Shown here: in pieces, positions 1 to 8,655 of the stretch | Layout: each line of letters opens with the position of its first letter | How positions within the stretch are numbered: the stretch's first letter is position 1 | Assembly: GCF_004135605.1 (NCBI RefSeq) | Contig: NZ_SDPT01000001.1 | Span: forward strand, 434,001-498,000 | DNA from: Sphingomonas desiccabilis | Lineage (GTDB): Bacteria > Pseudomonadota > Alphaproteobacteria > Sphingomonadales > Sphingomonadaceae | Direction: 5' to 3' | DNA length: 64,000 bases | Notes under the pieces: generated by a model | The model's input: the letters and a program-made list of their open reading frames with translations, nothing else | What the model was told of the DNA's origin: nothing | Databases searched by the model: none | Made by a program: the position numbers and the translations under genes

Positions 1-45
1 GGCGTGGACGTCGAGGCAGGGGATGACGCGGACGCGGACGCTCAT
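1..45 (-). CDS. hisF: Imidazole glycerol phosphate synthase cyclase subunit HisF (partial, N-terminus only)
   Basis: Only the first 15 codons are in the window. They read [15 protein letters not shown], the hallmark start of HisF, whose early CLD aspartate is the first catalytic acid of the barrel. HisF uses ammonia from HisH to convert PRFAR into imidazole glycerol phosphate and AICAR in histidine synthesis. Its ATG overlaps the TGA of hisA, as expected for a translationally coupled operon. The remainder lies beyond the left edge. Confidence 0.85.
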   Translation of the reverse strand, partial: MSVRVRVIPCLDVHA

Positions 46-779
46 GCGGCGACCCGCAGCGCCTCGGCGAGGTCGAGGCGGCCGTCGTAGAGCGCGCGGC
101 CGGTGATGACGCCCTCGATGCCGGGCTTGCCGCGCAATGCATGGATGTCGTCGATGCCGGCGACGCCGCCGCTGGCGATCACGGGGATGCCGGCCTCGGC
201 CGCGAGGGCGGCAGTGGCGGCGACGTTGCAGCCCTTGAGCAGCCCGTCGCGGCCGACGTCGGTGAACAGCAGCGCGGCGACGCCAGCGTCCTCGAAGCGG
301 CGGGCAAGGTCGGCGACGGTGACGGTGGAGACGTCGGCCCAGCCGCGGGTCGCGACCAACCCGTCGCGCGCGTCGACCGCGACGACGATGCAACCGGGGA
401 GGGCACGGGCGGCGTCGCGGACCAAGTCCGGGTCCTCCAGCGCGGCGGTGCCGATCACGACGCGAGCGACGCCGAGCTCGAGCCAACGGTCGATCGAGGC
501 GCGGGTGCGGATGCCGCCGCCCAGCTGCACGCGGCCGGGAAAGGCGCGGACCACGCTCGCGACCGCATCGCCGTTGACCGAGTCGCCGGCGAAGGCGCCG
601 TCGAGATCGACGACATGGAGATGGTCGGCGCCGGCCTCGGCGAACGCACGGGCCTGCGCGGCGGGGTCGTCGCCGTAGACGGTGGCGCGGTCCATGTCGC
701 CTTCGGCCAGCCGGACGACCTGGCCACCCTTGAGATCGATCGCGGGGAAGACGATCAGCCGGTCGGTCACGGTTGCCAT
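42..779 (-). CDS. hisA: Phosphoribosylformimino-5-aminoimidazole carboxamide ribotide isomerase HisA
   Basis: The 245-residue TIM barrel isomerises ProFAR to PRFAR in histidine biosynthesis. The catalytic base aspartate is in FPAIDLKGG (D15) and the general acid is in TDVGRDG (about D174); the phosphate-binding glycines are in QLGGGIRTR (about 85-93) and ASGGV near the C-terminus. The start MATVTDRL overlaps the end of hisH by 13 bases; MTDRL-like internal starts are not needed. The length is usual for the family. It lies between hisH and hisF on the minus strand and is presumably cotranscribed with both. Confidence 0.96.
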   Translation of the reverse strand: MATVTDRLIVFPAIDLKGGQVVRLAEGDMDRATVYGDDPAAQARAFAEAGADHLHVVDLDGAFAGDSVNGDAVASVVRAFPGRVQLGGGIRTRASIDRWLELGVARVVIGTAALEDPDLVRDAARALPGCIVVAVDARDGLVATRGWADVSTVTVADLARRFEDAGVAALLFTDVGRDGLLKGCNVAATAALAAEAGIPVIASGGVAGIDDIHALRGKPGIEGVITGRALYDGRLDLAEALRVAA

Positions 780-1369
780 GCGAGGAATCTCTCCAGCAGC
801 GCGATGCCGTAGCGCTGGCTCTTTTCGGGGTGGAACTGGACGCCGAGCAGGTTGTCGCGGCCGATCGCCGCGGTCACCGGCTGCCCGTGGGTGGTGGTGG
901 CGACGACGCCGTCGCCCTCGAACGCGAAACTGTGCAGGAAATAGGCCTCGCCCGGCAGCACGATCGGGTGCTCGTTCACGGGGACCACGTCGTTCCAGCC
1001 CATGTGCGGCACGCGTGCTTCGGGGGAAGCCTGCAGCTTGCGGACGGTGCCGGGCAGCCAGTCGAGGCCGGCGTGGGTGCCGAACTCCTCGCCCTGCGTG
1101 GCCATCAGCTGCATGCCGACGCAGACGCCTAGGAACGGCACGCCGCCGCGCAGCGCCCGCTCCTCCATCGCCTCGATCATGCCGGGCACGGCGGCGAGGC
1201 CATCGATGCAGGCGCGAAACGCGCCGACGCCGGGCAGCACGATGCGGTCTGCGCGGCGCACGACGTCGGCATCGGCGGTGATCGCCATGTCGGCGACTCC
1301 GGCGGCCTTCAGCGCATTGGCGACCGAGTGGAGGTTGCCGGCGCCATAGTCGATCAGCGCCAGCGTCAT
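767..1369 (-). CDS. hisH: Imidazole glycerol phosphate synthase glutamine amidotransferase subunit HisH
   Basis: This class I glutamine amidotransferase (200 residues) supplies ammonia to HisF. The sequence shows the nucleophile in GVCVGMQ (C83) and the His-Glu pair in FHPEK (H180, E182), so the triad is complete. The N-terminal LIDYGAGNL motif is typical of HisH. Its ATG overlaps the end of the upstream YciI-like gene by 4 bases, and its 3' end overlaps hisA. Confidence 0.96.
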   Translation of the reverse strand: MTLALIDYGAGNLHSVANALKAAGVADMAITADADVVRRADRIVLPGVGAFRACIDGLAAVPGMIEAMEERALRGGVPFLGVCVGMQLMATQGEEFGTHAGLDWLPGTVRKLQASPEARVPHMGWNDVVPVNEHPIVLPGEAYFLHSFAFEGDGVVATTTHGQPVTAAIGRDNLLGVQFHPEKSQRYGIALLERFLAWQP

Positions 1370-1677
1370 GCGAGCAGCGCGCCGATCCCGGCGCTGGCGA
1401 TGGCGGCGGTGAAGCCGACGACCTCCAGCGTGGCGACGCCCTCGACGATGTACGGATCGGTGCGCGCGATCGCCTCGACGGCCTCGGCCTCGCCCCGGAA
1501 CAGCAGCACGCCGCCGGTGGCTGTGGCGCGACGTCCGCCGAGCAGGACTTCACCCGCTTCGATGCGCGCGCTGATCCATTCTAGATGGCGCGGGCGCAGC
1601 GCGTCGATCTCGGCGATCGGCTTTACGTAGCTAAGCAGCGCGAGGCTGAGCGGGTGGGCGGGGTAGGCGACGATCAC
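1366..1677 (-). CDS. YciI-like protein inside the his operon
   Basis: A 103-residue protein begins at a GTG that overlaps the hisB stop codon (GTGA) and ends overlapping the hisH start. The fold cues fit the YciI/YCII ferredoxin-like family: an N-terminal strand followed by RPRHLEWI, then GGVLLFRGE and a C-terminal DPYIVEGV stretch close to the family's DPF/DPY motif. YciI proteins are small dimers without a well-established reaction. Coupling to both neighbours says it is translated with the histidine enzymes, but a role in histidine synthesis is not known. The hydrophobic tail ([13 protein letters not shown]) is unusual for YciI. Confidence 0.8.
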   Translation of the reverse strand: MIVAYPAHPLSLALLSYVKPIAEIDALRPRHLEWISARIEAGEVLLGGRRATATGGVLLFRGEAEAVEAIARTDPYIVEGVATLEVVGFTAAIASAGIGALLA

Positions 1678-2261
1678 AGCACGCCCTTGGTCGACGGCAC
1701 GGCATCGGCCTTGCGCGGATCGATCTCGGTCGCGGTGCGCAGCGCGCGCGCCAACCCCTTGAAGATGCTCTCGGCGATGTGGTGGTTGTTGGTGCCGTAG
1801 AGCGTCTCGACGTGGAGCGTGATGCCGGCCGCCTGCGCGAAGCTGTGGCAGAAATGCTCGAACATCTCGGTATCCATCGTGCCGAGCTGCGCCTGGGTGA
1901 AGCGCGATTTCCACACCAGCCAGGGGCGGCCGGAAATGTCGAGCGCGACGCGGGTCAGCGTCTCGTCCATCGGCGACAGCGCCTCGCCATAGCGGCGGAT
2001 GCCGCGCTTGTCGCCGAGCGCCCGGGCGAACGCCTGGCCGATGGCGATGCCGGTGTCCTCCACCGTGTGGTGCGCGTCGATGTGCAGGTCGCCCTTGGTG
2101 CGGACGGTCAGGTCGATCAACGAATGCCGCGAGAGCTGCTCGAGCATGTGATCGAAGAAGCCGACCCCGGTCTGGACGTCATAGACGCCGGTGCCGTCCA
2201 GATTGACGGTCACCTCGATCGAGGTCTCGCTGGTCGAGCGGGTGATGGTGCCAGTGCGCAT
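1674..2261 (-). CDS. hisB: Imidazoleglycerol-phosphate dehydratase HisB
   Basis: This 195-residue monofunctional IGP dehydratase converts imidazole glycerol phosphate to imidazole acetol phosphate. The two manganese-binding motifs are visible: HHTVED at residues 64-69 and NNHHIAES at 158-165, with a further conserved FFDHML at 35-40. The start [10 protein letters not shown] gives the usual family length; a second in-frame ATG four codons upstream (2273) is possible. It is the first gene of the minus-strand his operon and faces sspB across 80 bases, which must hold both promoters. Confidence 0.96.
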   Translation of the reverse strand: MRTGTITRSTSETSIEVTVNLDGTGVYDVQTGVGFFDHMLEQLSRHSLIDLTVRTKGDLHIDAHHTVEDTGIAIGQAFARALGDKRGIRRYGEALSPMDETLTRVALDISGRPWLVWKSRFTQAQLGTMDTEMFEHFCHSFAQAAGITLHVETLYGTNNHHIAESIFKGLARALRTATEIDPRKADAVPSTKGVL

Positions 2262-2341
2262 GATCGTTCCCATAGCGCCGCTGGTCGCGCACGCAACGCA
2301 ACGAATCTTGACCGCACCCGAAACCCCGCTACCCAAGGCGC

Positions 2342-2827
2342 ATGAACGCTCAAGTGCCCGACAGCCTGATCCCCTATGACGAGATCGTGCAGGATGCCCT
2401 GCGCGCCGTCGTCGGCCGCGTGCTGGGGCAAGTCGCCTCCAACGGCGGCCTGCCGGGCGACCATCATTTCTACATCACCTTCAAGACCCAGGCGCCGGGC
2501 GTCGACATCCCCAAGCGCCTGGTCGAGCGGTTCCCGGACGAGATGACGATCGTCATCCAGCACCGCTTCTGGGACCTGACGGTGGATGCGTCTCGCTTTT
2601 CGGTGGGGCTGAGCTTCAACCAGATCCCCTCGACGCTGATCATTCCCTTCTCGGCGATCACCGGCTTCCACGATCCGGCCGTCAACTTCGAGCTGCGCTT
2701 CCAGGCGGCCGAAGGCCCGGACGGTGGCCCGGAGCCGCACGATCCGGCCGAGAACGACGGCCCGCAGGCGAAGCCGGTCGAGGACGGGTCGAACGTCGTC
2801 GCGGTGGATTTCAAGCGCAAGAAGTAA
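2342..2827 (+). CDS. sspB: SspB-like ClpXP adaptor protein
   Basis: The 161-residue protein resembles the alphaproteobacterial SspB-alpha adaptor, which tethers ssrA-tagged and other substrates to ClpXP. Visible cues are the N-terminal [11 protein letters not shown] helix, [23 protein letters not shown] and the [15 protein letters not shown] strand-turn that forms the peptide-binding groove. A low-complexity acidic linker (residues about 124-150) leads to a short basic tail ending FKRKK, the position of the ClpX-binding tail in SspB. It is followed 51 bases on by fumC in the same direction. Confidence 0.9.
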   Translation: MNAQVPDSLIPYDEIVQDALRAVVGRVLGQVASNGGLPGDHHFYITFKTQAPGVDIPKRLVERFPDEMTIVIQHRFWDLTVDASRFSVGLSFNQIPSTLIIPFSAITGFHDPAVNFELRFQAAEGPDGGPEPHDPAENDGPQAKPVEDGSNVVAVDFKRKK

Positions 2828-2878
2828 CGCGGCGCGGGCCGGGTGCAACAACCCGGCCGCTCCTCGCGTTGTCGGGCC

Positions 2879-4279
2879 ATGAGCACCGACAGCAGCACGC
2901 GCACCGAAACCGACTCGATCGGCGCGATCGAGGTCCCCGCCAACGCCTATTGGGGCGCCCAGACCCAGCGATCGATCGAGAACTTCCCGTTCGGATCGAC
3001 CGAGCGGATGCCGATCGGCATCGTCCACGCCCAGGCGATCGTGAAGCAGGCGGCGGCGCGGGTGAACCGCAAGCACGGCCTCGACGCCAAGATCGTCGAC
3101 GCGATCGAGGCGGCGGCGCAGGAGATCGTCGCCGGCAAACTCGACGACCAGTTCCCGCTGGTGATCTGGCAGACCGGCAGCGGCACGCAGACCAACATGA
3201 ACGTCAACGAGGTGATCGCCGGCCGCGCTAACGAAGTGCTGAGCGGCACCAAAGGCGGCAAGTCGCCGGTCCACCCCAACGACCACGTCAACATGAGCCA
3301 GTCGTCCAACGACAGCTTCCCGACCGCGCTGCACGTCGCAACCGCGATCGCCACGCGCGACGCGCTGCTGCCCGCCCTCGATCAGCTGACCGCCTCGCTC
3401 ACCGCCAAGGCCGAGGCGTGGGATCACATCGTCAAGATCGGCCGCACCCATACGCAGGACGCGACGCCGCTGACGCTGGGACAGGAGTTCTCTGGCTATG
3501 CCGCGCAGCTGGTGAGCTGCAAGGCGCGGATCGAGGGCGCGCTCAACGGCAATATCCGCAAGCTCGCGATCGGCGGCACAGCGGTCGGCACCGGATTGAA
3601 CGCGCCGGAGGGCTGGGCCGACGACATGACGGCTGCGATCAGCGACATCGCGGGCTGGGAGTTCGAAAGCGCCCCCAACAAGTTCGAGCAGCTGGCGGCC
3701 AAGGACGGCCTCGTGTTCTTTTCCGGAGCGCTCAACACGCTGGCGGTGGCGCTCAACAAGATCGCCAACGACATCCGCTTCCTGGGCTCGGGCCCGCGCT
3801 CGGGCTTGGGCGAGCTGTCGCTGCCGGCCAACGAGCCGGGCAGCTCGATCATGCCGGGCAAGGTCAATCCGACCCAGGCCGAGTCGCTGACGATGGTCGC
3901 GGCGCAGGTGATCGGCAACCACCAGGCGGTAACCGTCGGCGGCATGCAGGGCCATTTCGAGTTGAACGTGTTCATGCCGCTGATCGGCGCGAACGTGCTG
4001 CGCTCGATCCACCTGCTCGCGACCGGCATGACGAGCTTCGCCGAGCGCTGCGTCGACGGGACAGTGGCCAACGAGCAGCAGATCGCCGATCTGGTCGGCC
4101 GCTCGCTGATGCTGGTGACTGCGCTCGCGCCGGTGATCGGCTATGACAACGCCGCCAAGATCGCCAAGAACGCGCACGAGAAGGGGCTGACGCTCAAGGA
4201 GAGTGGGCTGGCGCTGGGGTTGGTCGATGAGGCCACGTTCGACCAGTATGTGAAGCCGGAGACAATGGTCGGGCGGTAG
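2879..4279 (+). CDS. fumC: Class II fumarate hydratase FumC
   Basis: The 466-residue protein is an iron-independent class II fumarase, interconverting fumarate and malate in the TCA cycle. Conserved blocks are [12 protein letters not shown] (about 101-112), the SSND substrate-binding block, [11 protein letters not shown] and the superfamily signature [11 protein letters not shown] near residues 319-329 with the catalytic loop serine. An in-frame upstream start at 2843 exists, but [15 protein letters not shown] fits the family better. An extended non-coding gap follows the stop codon. Confidence 0.97.
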   Translation: MSTDSSTRTETDSIGAIEVPANAYWGAQTQRSIENFPFGSTERMPIGIVHAQAIVKQAAARVNRKHGLDAKIVDAIEAAAQEIVAGKLDDQFPLVIWQTGSGTQTNMNVNEVIAGRANEVLSGTKGGKSPVHPNDHVNMSQSSNDSFPTALHVATAIATRDALLPALDQLTASLTAKAEAWDHIVKIGRTHTQDATPLTLGQEFSGYAAQLVSCKARIEGALNGNIRKLAIGGTAVGTGLNAPEGWADDMTAAISDIAGWEFESAPNKFEQLAAKDGLVFFSGALNTLAVALNKIANDIRFLGSGPRSGLGELSLPANEPGSSIMPGKVNPTQAESLTMVAAQVIGNHQAVTVGGMQGHFELNVFMPLIGANVLRSIHLLATGMTSFAERCVDGTVANEQQIADLVGRSLMLVTALAPVIGYDNAAKIAKNAHEKGLTLKESGLALGLVDEATFDQYVKPETMVGR

Positions 4280-4330
4280 GGCTTCCGCGCAAGACGTGCA
4301 TTTTCTCCAGCCCGTTTGCCCGAGTAGGGA

Positions 4331-4404
4331 TCGAGCTTGTCGAGAGCCCGTATCGAGAGGGACGGCGCGCGCGACCTCTCGACACGCCGTCTCGACAAGC
4401 TCGA
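4331..4404. repeat. Long inverted repeat with an inner hairpin downstream of fumC
   Basis: TCGAGCTTGTCGAGA at 4331-4345 is repeated in perfect inverted form at 4390-4404. Nested inside it, TCGAGAGG (4353-4360) pairs with CCTCTCGA (4375-4382). The GAGCTTGTCGA core resembles dispersed palindromes I recall from sphingomonad genomes. There is no T-run, so it is not an obvious intrinsic terminator, although it could protect or end the fumC transcript. Confidence 0.7.
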
Positions 4405-4405
4405 C

Positions 4406-4471
4406 GGCTGATCGAGGCAAACAGGAAGGGGAGGGCGGCTGAGCGGCTCGATGGCTGATCGAGGCAAACAG
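4406..4471. repeat. Direct repeat pair, 19 bp, 47-bp period
   Basis: GGCTGATCGAGGCAAACAG occurs at 4406-4424 and again, identical, at 4453-4471. The first copy begins one base after the right arm of the inverted repeat next door. The copies look like a partial local duplication of one repeat element. Together these repeats fill most of the 281-base gap between fumC and the next gene; I see no gene in it. Confidence 0.75.
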
Positions 4472-4560
4472 AGAGGGGAAGTCGCTCCGGCCGGCCACTC
4501 AACCGGAACCCTCGCGCCCCTCCCGCGCTTTCCCTCTGACACGAACAAGCGAGGGTTCTC

Positions 4561-4776
4561 ATGAGTACGACGACGGTAGGCGCGCTGATCGGCGGCGCGA
4601 TCGACAGCATGAGCGGCGACGACGGCGCCGCGGACGGCGCGATCGTCGGCGCGGTGACGGCCAATGTGCTCAAGCTGGTGGTGCCGGTCGTCGTCACCTA
4701 CGCGGTCGGCTGGGCGGTGCTGCGCGGCGCCGAGCAACTTCGCGAACAGCTGTTCCAGCGGGAGAAGACGGCATGA
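4561..4776 (+). CDS. Small glycine-rich membrane protein (unknown function, paralogue 1)
   Basis: A 71-residue protein with a glycine-rich first half and one clear membrane segment (about 34-55, VLKLVVPVVVTYAVGWAVL), ending in a charged tail. A good ribosome-binding site (GAGGG) lies eight bases before the ATG. Its stop overlaps the start of the next small gene. The two proteins share the pattern VGAL-(I/V)-G, acidic or charged turn, G-(A/G)-A-x-GA, so they look like an old tandem duplication. I do not recognise a family, and the function is unknown. Confidence 0.7.
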   Translation: MSTTTVGALIGGAIDSMSGDDGAADGAIVGAVTANVLKLVVPVVVTYAVGWAVLRGAEQLREQLFQREKTA

Positions 4777-4970
4777 TCGGGCGGATCGTAGGGGCGCTGG
4801 TCGGCCGCGAGCTGGACCGGCGCGACGGCAGCGGCGGCGCCAAGGGTGCGGCGTTCGGCTATCTGGTCGGCGGCGCGATGCGGCGGATGGGCCCGCTCGG
4901 CCTGGTGCTGGGCGGCGGCTATGTCGCCAAAAAGGCCTATGATCGGCGCAAGGCGCGCCAGCGAATCTGA
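4773..4970 (+). CDS. Small glycine-rich protein (unknown function, paralogue 2)
   Basis: A 65-residue protein overlaps its upstream neighbour by ATGA. It has a glycine-zipper-like centre (GAAFGYLVGGAMRRMGPLG, then LVLGGGYVAKKAY) and a strongly basic tail. The hydrophobic part is short and may be a single membrane or amphipathic helix. It resembles the preceding gene at its N-terminus. No family or function can be assigned. Confidence 0.65.
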   Translation: MIGRIVGALVGRELDRRDGSGGAKGAAFGYLVGGAMRRMGPLGLVLGGGYVAKKAYDRRKARQRI

Positions 4971-4984
4971 CGATGCGGGCGGGG

Positions 4985-5572
4985 TCAGGCCCCCGCCTGC
5001 CACTGGCGCACCGCGTCGCTCGGCGCGATCAGCATCCAGACGTTGAGCGTGAGGTTGTCGCGGATCGCCACCAGGGCGACCAGTTCCAGCGCGATCCCCA
5101 GAGCGACCGTGGCCCAAAGCGGCAGCCGACGGGCGACCGCGAATCCCACCAGCATCCAGCCGATGTCGGCGACCGAGTTGACGACGCTGTCGCCTTCATA
5201 GCCGAGCGCGATCGTGACGGCGCGATAGCGATCGATGATGATCGGTGAATTCTCGAGCACTTCCCAGCCGGCCTCGACTAGCGTCGCGAGCGCAAGCCGC
5301 ATCTGCCACGTCTGCCGGCGCAGGATCAGCCAGCCCAGTCCGTAGAAGATCAGGCCGTGCACGACGTGGCTGAGGCTGTACCAGTCGGCGAGATGCTGGC
5401 TGTTTTCGGCCGACTGGACGGTGCCGTACCAGAGCTTCACCGTGCCGCAGGTGCAGATCGGGGTGCGGCCCATCGCCAGCAGCGCCAGCGTCGCGACCCC
5501 AATGACGGCGAGCGTCGCCCACCACCAGCGGGCAGAATGGGACGGAGTGCGGGTAGGGAAGGTGGTCGCCAT
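4985..5572 (-). CDS. DUF2585 (UPF0314) family membrane protein
   Basis: The 195-residue integral membrane protein matches what I know of DUF2585: a TM segment near the N-terminus, then the conserved GRTPICTCGTVKLWYG block, SQHLADWYSLSHVVHGLIFYG, and EVLENSPIIIDRYR, with further TM segments after it. Start MATTFPTRT was preferred to an upstream in-frame codon at 5602 that would run into the gmk promoter region. The biochemical role of the family is unknown. The gene is divergent from gmk. Confidence 0.85.
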   Translation of the reverse strand: MATTFPTRTPSHSARWWWATLAVIGVATLALLAMGRTPICTCGTVKLWYGTVQSAENSQHLADWYSLSHVVHGLIFYGLGWLILRRQTWQMRLALATLVEAGWEVLENSPIIIDRYRAVTIALGYEGDSVVNSVADIGWMLVGFAVARRLPLWATVALGIALELVALVAIRDNLTLNVWMLIAPSDAVRQWQAGA

Positions 5573-5610
5573 GCCTTGACGTATCGCTCCTGCTCGCGCC
5601 ACTAGCGCGC

Positions 5611-6261
5611 ATGGAAGTGCCGCCAGAGTCCGATCCGCACGGCTTCAAGCGCCGTGGCGTGTTGTTCGTCCTGTCCTCGCCTTCGGGCGCGGGAAAGTCC
5701 ACCATCGCGCGCAAGCTGCTGGCCGACGAGCCGGGACTGTCGATGTCGGTGTCGGCCACGACCCGCGCGCCGCGGCCCGGCGAGGTCGAGGGCAAGGACT
5801 ATCACTTCGTCGACCTGGAAGAATTCCGGCGCATGGCGACCGAGCACGAGTTCCTGGAATGGGCGCATGTGTTCGGCCAGCGCTATGGCACGCCGCGGGC
5901 CCCGGTGGAGGCGATGCTGGCGGCCGGCAAGGACGTGCTGTTCGACATCGACTGGCAAGGCGCGCAGCAGCTGTTCCAGATCGCGGGCGGCGACGTGGTG
6001 CGCGTGTTCATCCTGCCGCCGTCGATGGCGGAGCTGCGCCAGCGGCTGCTCAACCGCAACACCGACGCGATCGAGATCATCGACGCGCGCATGGCGCGGG
6101 CGGCGGCCGAGGTGAGCCACTGGGACGGCTATGACTATGTCCTGGTCAACGACGACGTCGAGGGGTGCTTCCGCAAGGTGCAGACCATCCTCGCGGCGGA
6201 GCGGCTGAAGCGCTCGCGCCAGACGGGCGTGATCGGGTTCATCCGCAAGCTGATGGCCTGA
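5611..6261 (+). CDS. gmk: Guanylate kinase
   Basis: This 216-residue enzyme phosphorylates GMP to GDP. The P-loop SSPSGAGKST is at 22-31, followed by the GMP-binding TTRAPRPGE and the YHFVD block; DIDWQGA and the arginine-rich lid follow. The length is normal with a short N-terminal extension. It lies 19 bases before a transporter gene on the same strand, without obvious functional connection. Confidence 0.97.
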   Translation: MEVPPESDPHGFKRRGVLFVLSSPSGAGKSTIARKLLADEPGLSMSVSATTRAPRPGEVEGKDYHFVDLEEFRRMATEHEFLEWAHVFGQRYGTPRAPVEAMLAAGKDVLFDIDWQGAQQLFQIAGGDVVRVFILPPSMAELRQRLLNRNTDAIEIIDARMARAAAEVSHWDGYDYVLVNDDVEGCFRKVQTILAAERLKRSRQTGVIGFIRKLMA

Positions 6262-6280
6262 CGCCCGGGGGGAAGACGCC

Positions 6281-7597
6281 ATGGACCCGCAGCCTTCGTC
6301 CTCGCCGGCCCCGGCCGACACGACGGCGATCGGGTCCCGGTTGAAGTCGATCGTCGGCGGGTCGACCGGCAACATGGTCGAGTGGTTCGACTGGTACGTC
6401 TATTCCGCCTTCACCCTCTATTTCGCGCCGCACTTCTTCCCGAGCGGGGACCAGACCGCGCAGCTGCTGAGCGCGGCGGCGGTGTTCGCGGTCGGCTTCA
6501 TCATGCGGCCGATCGGTGCCTGGGTGATGGGCATCTATGCCGACCGGCGGGGACGCAAGGCGGGGCTGACACTGTCGGTCACGCTGATGTGCCTGGGCTC
6601 GCTGATCATCGCCTGCACGCCGGGGTATGAGACGATCGGCATCGCGGCGCCGGCGCTGCTGGTGCTGGCGCGGCTTATGCAGGGGCTGTCGGTCGGCGGC
6701 GAATATGGCGCGAGCGCCACCTATCTGTCGGAGATGGCGGGGCAGGATCGGCGCGGGTTCTTCTCCAGCTTTCAGTATGTCACGCTGATCTCCGGACAGC
6801 TGCTTGCGATCCTGGTGCTGCTGGTCCTCCAGGCGGTGATGGATGCGCGCGACCTGGAGCAATGGGGCTGGCGGATCCCGTTCGTGATCGGGGCGATGCT
6901 GGCGCTGGTGGTGTTCCGGCTGCGCCGGGGTCTTGCCGAAACGCAGAGCTACAAGAATGCCCAGGCGGCGGGGGCGCCCAGGTCCGGATTCCTCCAGCTG
7001 CTGCGCCATCATCCGCGCGAGACGGCGCTGGTGATGCTGCTGACCGCCGGCGGTACGCTCGCCTTCTATGCGTATTCGATCTACATGCAGAAGTTCCTGG
7101 TGAACACGTCCGGCTTCTCCAAGGAAGCGGCGAGCCAGATAAACGGCATCACCCTGTTCGTGTTCATGTGCCTGCAGCCGATCGCCGGCGGGCTTTCGGA
7201 CCGGATCGGGCGCAAGCCGCTGATGGTCGCCTTTGGCGTGGCGGGCGTGCTGTTCACCTATCCGATTTTCAGCGCGCTGGAGCAGACGCAGGACGTGTGG
7301 ACGGCCGGCCTGCTGGTGATGGCGGCGCTGGTGATCGTCACCGGCTATACCTCGATCAACGCGGTGGTGAAGGCAGAGCTGTTTCCGTCCCACATCCGGG
7401 CGCTTGGCGTGGCGCTCCCCTATGCGCTCGCCAACACGCTGTTCGGCGGGACCGCGGAATATGTGGCGCTGCGCTTCAAGGATGCTGGGTGGGAGCGCGG
7501 CTTCTACTGGTATGTGACGGCGATGATCGGGGTCTCGCTGCTGGTGTACCTCAGGATGCGCGACACGCGGCACCAGAGCCTGATCCGGGAGGACTGA
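6281..7597 (+). CDS. MFS transporter, metabolite:proton symporter (KgtP-like) family
   Basis: A 438-residue, about 12-TM major facilitator transporter. The first half has NMVEWFDWYVYSAF, typical of the MHS (alpha-ketoglutarate permease/proline-betaine) subfamily, and the loop motif DRRGRKAG between TM2 and TM3; its counterpart SDRIGRKPL lies in the second half. RLMQGLSVGGEYG is also characteristic. These point to proton-coupled uptake of a carboxylate, with KgtP as the closest relative I can recall, but the substrate cannot be read from the sequence. It converges on the atp12 gene across a palindromic repeat. Confidence 0.88.
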   Translation: MDPQPSSSPAPADTTAIGSRLKSIVGGSTGNMVEWFDWYVYSAFTLYFAPHFFPSGDQTAQLLSAAAVFAVGFIMRPIGAWVMGIYADRRGRKAGLTLSVTLMCLGSLIIACTPGYETIGIAAPALLVLARLMQGLSVGGEYGASATYLSEMAGQDRRGFFSSFQYVTLISGQLLAILVLLVLQAVMDARDLEQWGWRIPFVIGAMLALVVFRLRRGLAETQSYKNAQAAGAPRSGFLQLLRHHPRETALVMLLTAGGTLAFYAYSIYMQKFLVNTSGFSKEAASQINGITLFVFMCLQPIAGGLSDRIGRKPLMVAFGVAGVLFTYPIFSALEQTQDVWTAGLLVMAALVIVTGYTSINAVVKAELFPSHIRALGVALPYALANTLFGGTAEYVALRFKDAGWERGFYWYVTAMIGVSLLVYLRMRDTRHQSLIRED

Positions 7598-7616
7598 GGG
7601 CGGCGGGAGCCGTCCC

Positions 7617-7702
7617 GTGCTCCCGCGCAGACGGGAGCCCAGGGCCCGCAGCGACCAGCCGTTGTTCCGTCTGGCCCTGGATCCCCGCCTCCGCCGGGAT
7701 AC
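7617..7702 (-). repeat. Dispersed palindromic repeat, family 1, copy A
   Basis: An imperfect element of about 86 bp with a small hairpin at each end. One end is GCTCCCG/CGGGAGC (7619-7638); the other is the CCGCCTCCGCCGGGAT side. Read on the minus strand it aligns along its length with copies at 19288, 27135 and 30707: a GGGATCCAGGGCCA block, a variable centre, a CCCTGGGCTCC block and the terminal hairpin. It fills the 153-base space between two convergent genes. Confidence 0.8.
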
Positions 7703-7750
7703 GGTGCGCACGAGGCGGAGGATCGCGGGCGGCAACGACCCGCGTCGGTC

Positions 7751-8443
7751 CTACCGCAATGCGTCGAGAAACCGCACCGCCGCATCGAAATCGCGCCTGC
7801 GGATCAGGCGGGCTTCGGTAGCGAGCGGATCCTCGCCCCAGCGCTCGACCTGCCAGTCCTCATCGACATGGGCGGCGTTCCACACCGTCTCGGCATCGAA
7901 GGCGCGTTCGGCCAGGGCGAGCGCCAGCACCAGCGAGCCGGTGACCGTCACGATCGGCGACAGGCCGGCGAGCGCGAAGGCATCGCGGGCAGCCGTGGCT
8001 TCGGCGAGCCGCGCGATGGTGGCGGGGGGCTGGGCGACGTGCATCACGCCGGCGGTGACCGCGAAGGTCACGTCGTAGCGCTGGCGGGCCCAGCCGAGCA
8101 CGGGGTCCCAGGCGGCCTGCTGGCGCGCGACCAGCGGCTCGGGATCCTCTGCGCGGTAGCAGAGCAGGTCGCTCTCGCCATAGGCCGCAAGGCCTGCCGC
8201 AAAGGCCGCGGGATCGGGGGCGACGCGGTCGATCGCGGCGTTGGCGAGGCCGGTGAGCGGCATCGCGCGGGGATCGAGCCGGTCGGCGACCGCGTTCCAC
8301 TCGTCTGCCACCGCCTGCGCGAGGGCAGGGGTCGGGAGCGCCAGCGGCACGCGACCCGGGGTGCGGACGGGACGGCCGTCCAGCGCGATGCCGAGGCCGG
8401 TCTCGGCGGGCTCGACGGCGACGGTCTTCCAGAAGCGTTTCAT
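7751..8443 (-). CDS. ATP12-family F1-ATPase assembly chaperone
   Basis: The 230-residue protein begins MKRFWKTVAVE and contains GLGIALDGRPVRTP, the signature block of bacterial and mitochondrial ATP12, which chaperones the F1 alpha subunit. Further support is the ESDLLCYRAEDP and QQAAWDPVLGWA blocks. Its ATG overlaps the upstream small membrane gene. In this genome it sits at the end of the crcB-rluC-HAD cluster rather than with ATP synthase genes, an arrangement I recall from other sphingomonads. Confidence 0.92.
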   Translation of the reverse strand: MKRFWKTVAVEPAETGLGIALDGRPVRTPGRVPLALPTPALAQAVADEWNAVADRLDPRAMPLTGLANAAIDRVAPDPAAFAAGLAAYGESDLLCYRAEDPEPLVARQQAAWDPVLGWARQRYDVTFAVTAGVMHVAQPPATIARLAEATAARDAFALAGLSPIVTVTGSLVLALALAERAFDAETVWNAAHVDEDWQVERWGEDPLATEARLIRRRDFDAAVRFLDALR

Positions 8444-8655
8444 GGCCTGGGCGGAGTCCTCCAGCGGTGGGCCAGGGCGCGGGGCACCACTGCCATCACA
8501 TACAGCGCGCACAGCACGATCGCGACGCCCAGCAGCTTGGGCGGCCACTCGGTCGCGCGCGTGAGCAGCATGAGCCCCAGCACCGCGCCGCAGGAAGCGA
8601 CGATGCGCACCAGCACCATCACCAGCCAGCGGTTGCGGGCAGGATCGGCGCTCAT
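8440..8655 (-). CDS. Small two-TM membrane protein (unknown)
   Basis: A 71-residue protein with two predicted membrane helices (about 10-31 and 40-59) separated by a short TRATEWPPK loop, and a basic C-terminus. Both ends overlap neighbours by ATGA, so it is coupled to the HAD gene upstream and atp12 downstream. No family is recognised. Its position next to an F1 assembly factor invites but does not establish a link to ATP synthase. Confidence 0.7.
   Translation of the reverse strand: MSADPARNRWLVMVLVRIVASCGAVLGLMLLTRATEWPPKLLGVAIVLCALYVMAVVPRALAHRWRTPPRP

Noticed and set aside
2210..4498. A 762-codon minus-strand frame over fumC and sspB
   Set aside because: It is an antisense shadow of two firmly identified genes, rich in R, H and D, with no domain. 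High-GC DNA produces many such frames.
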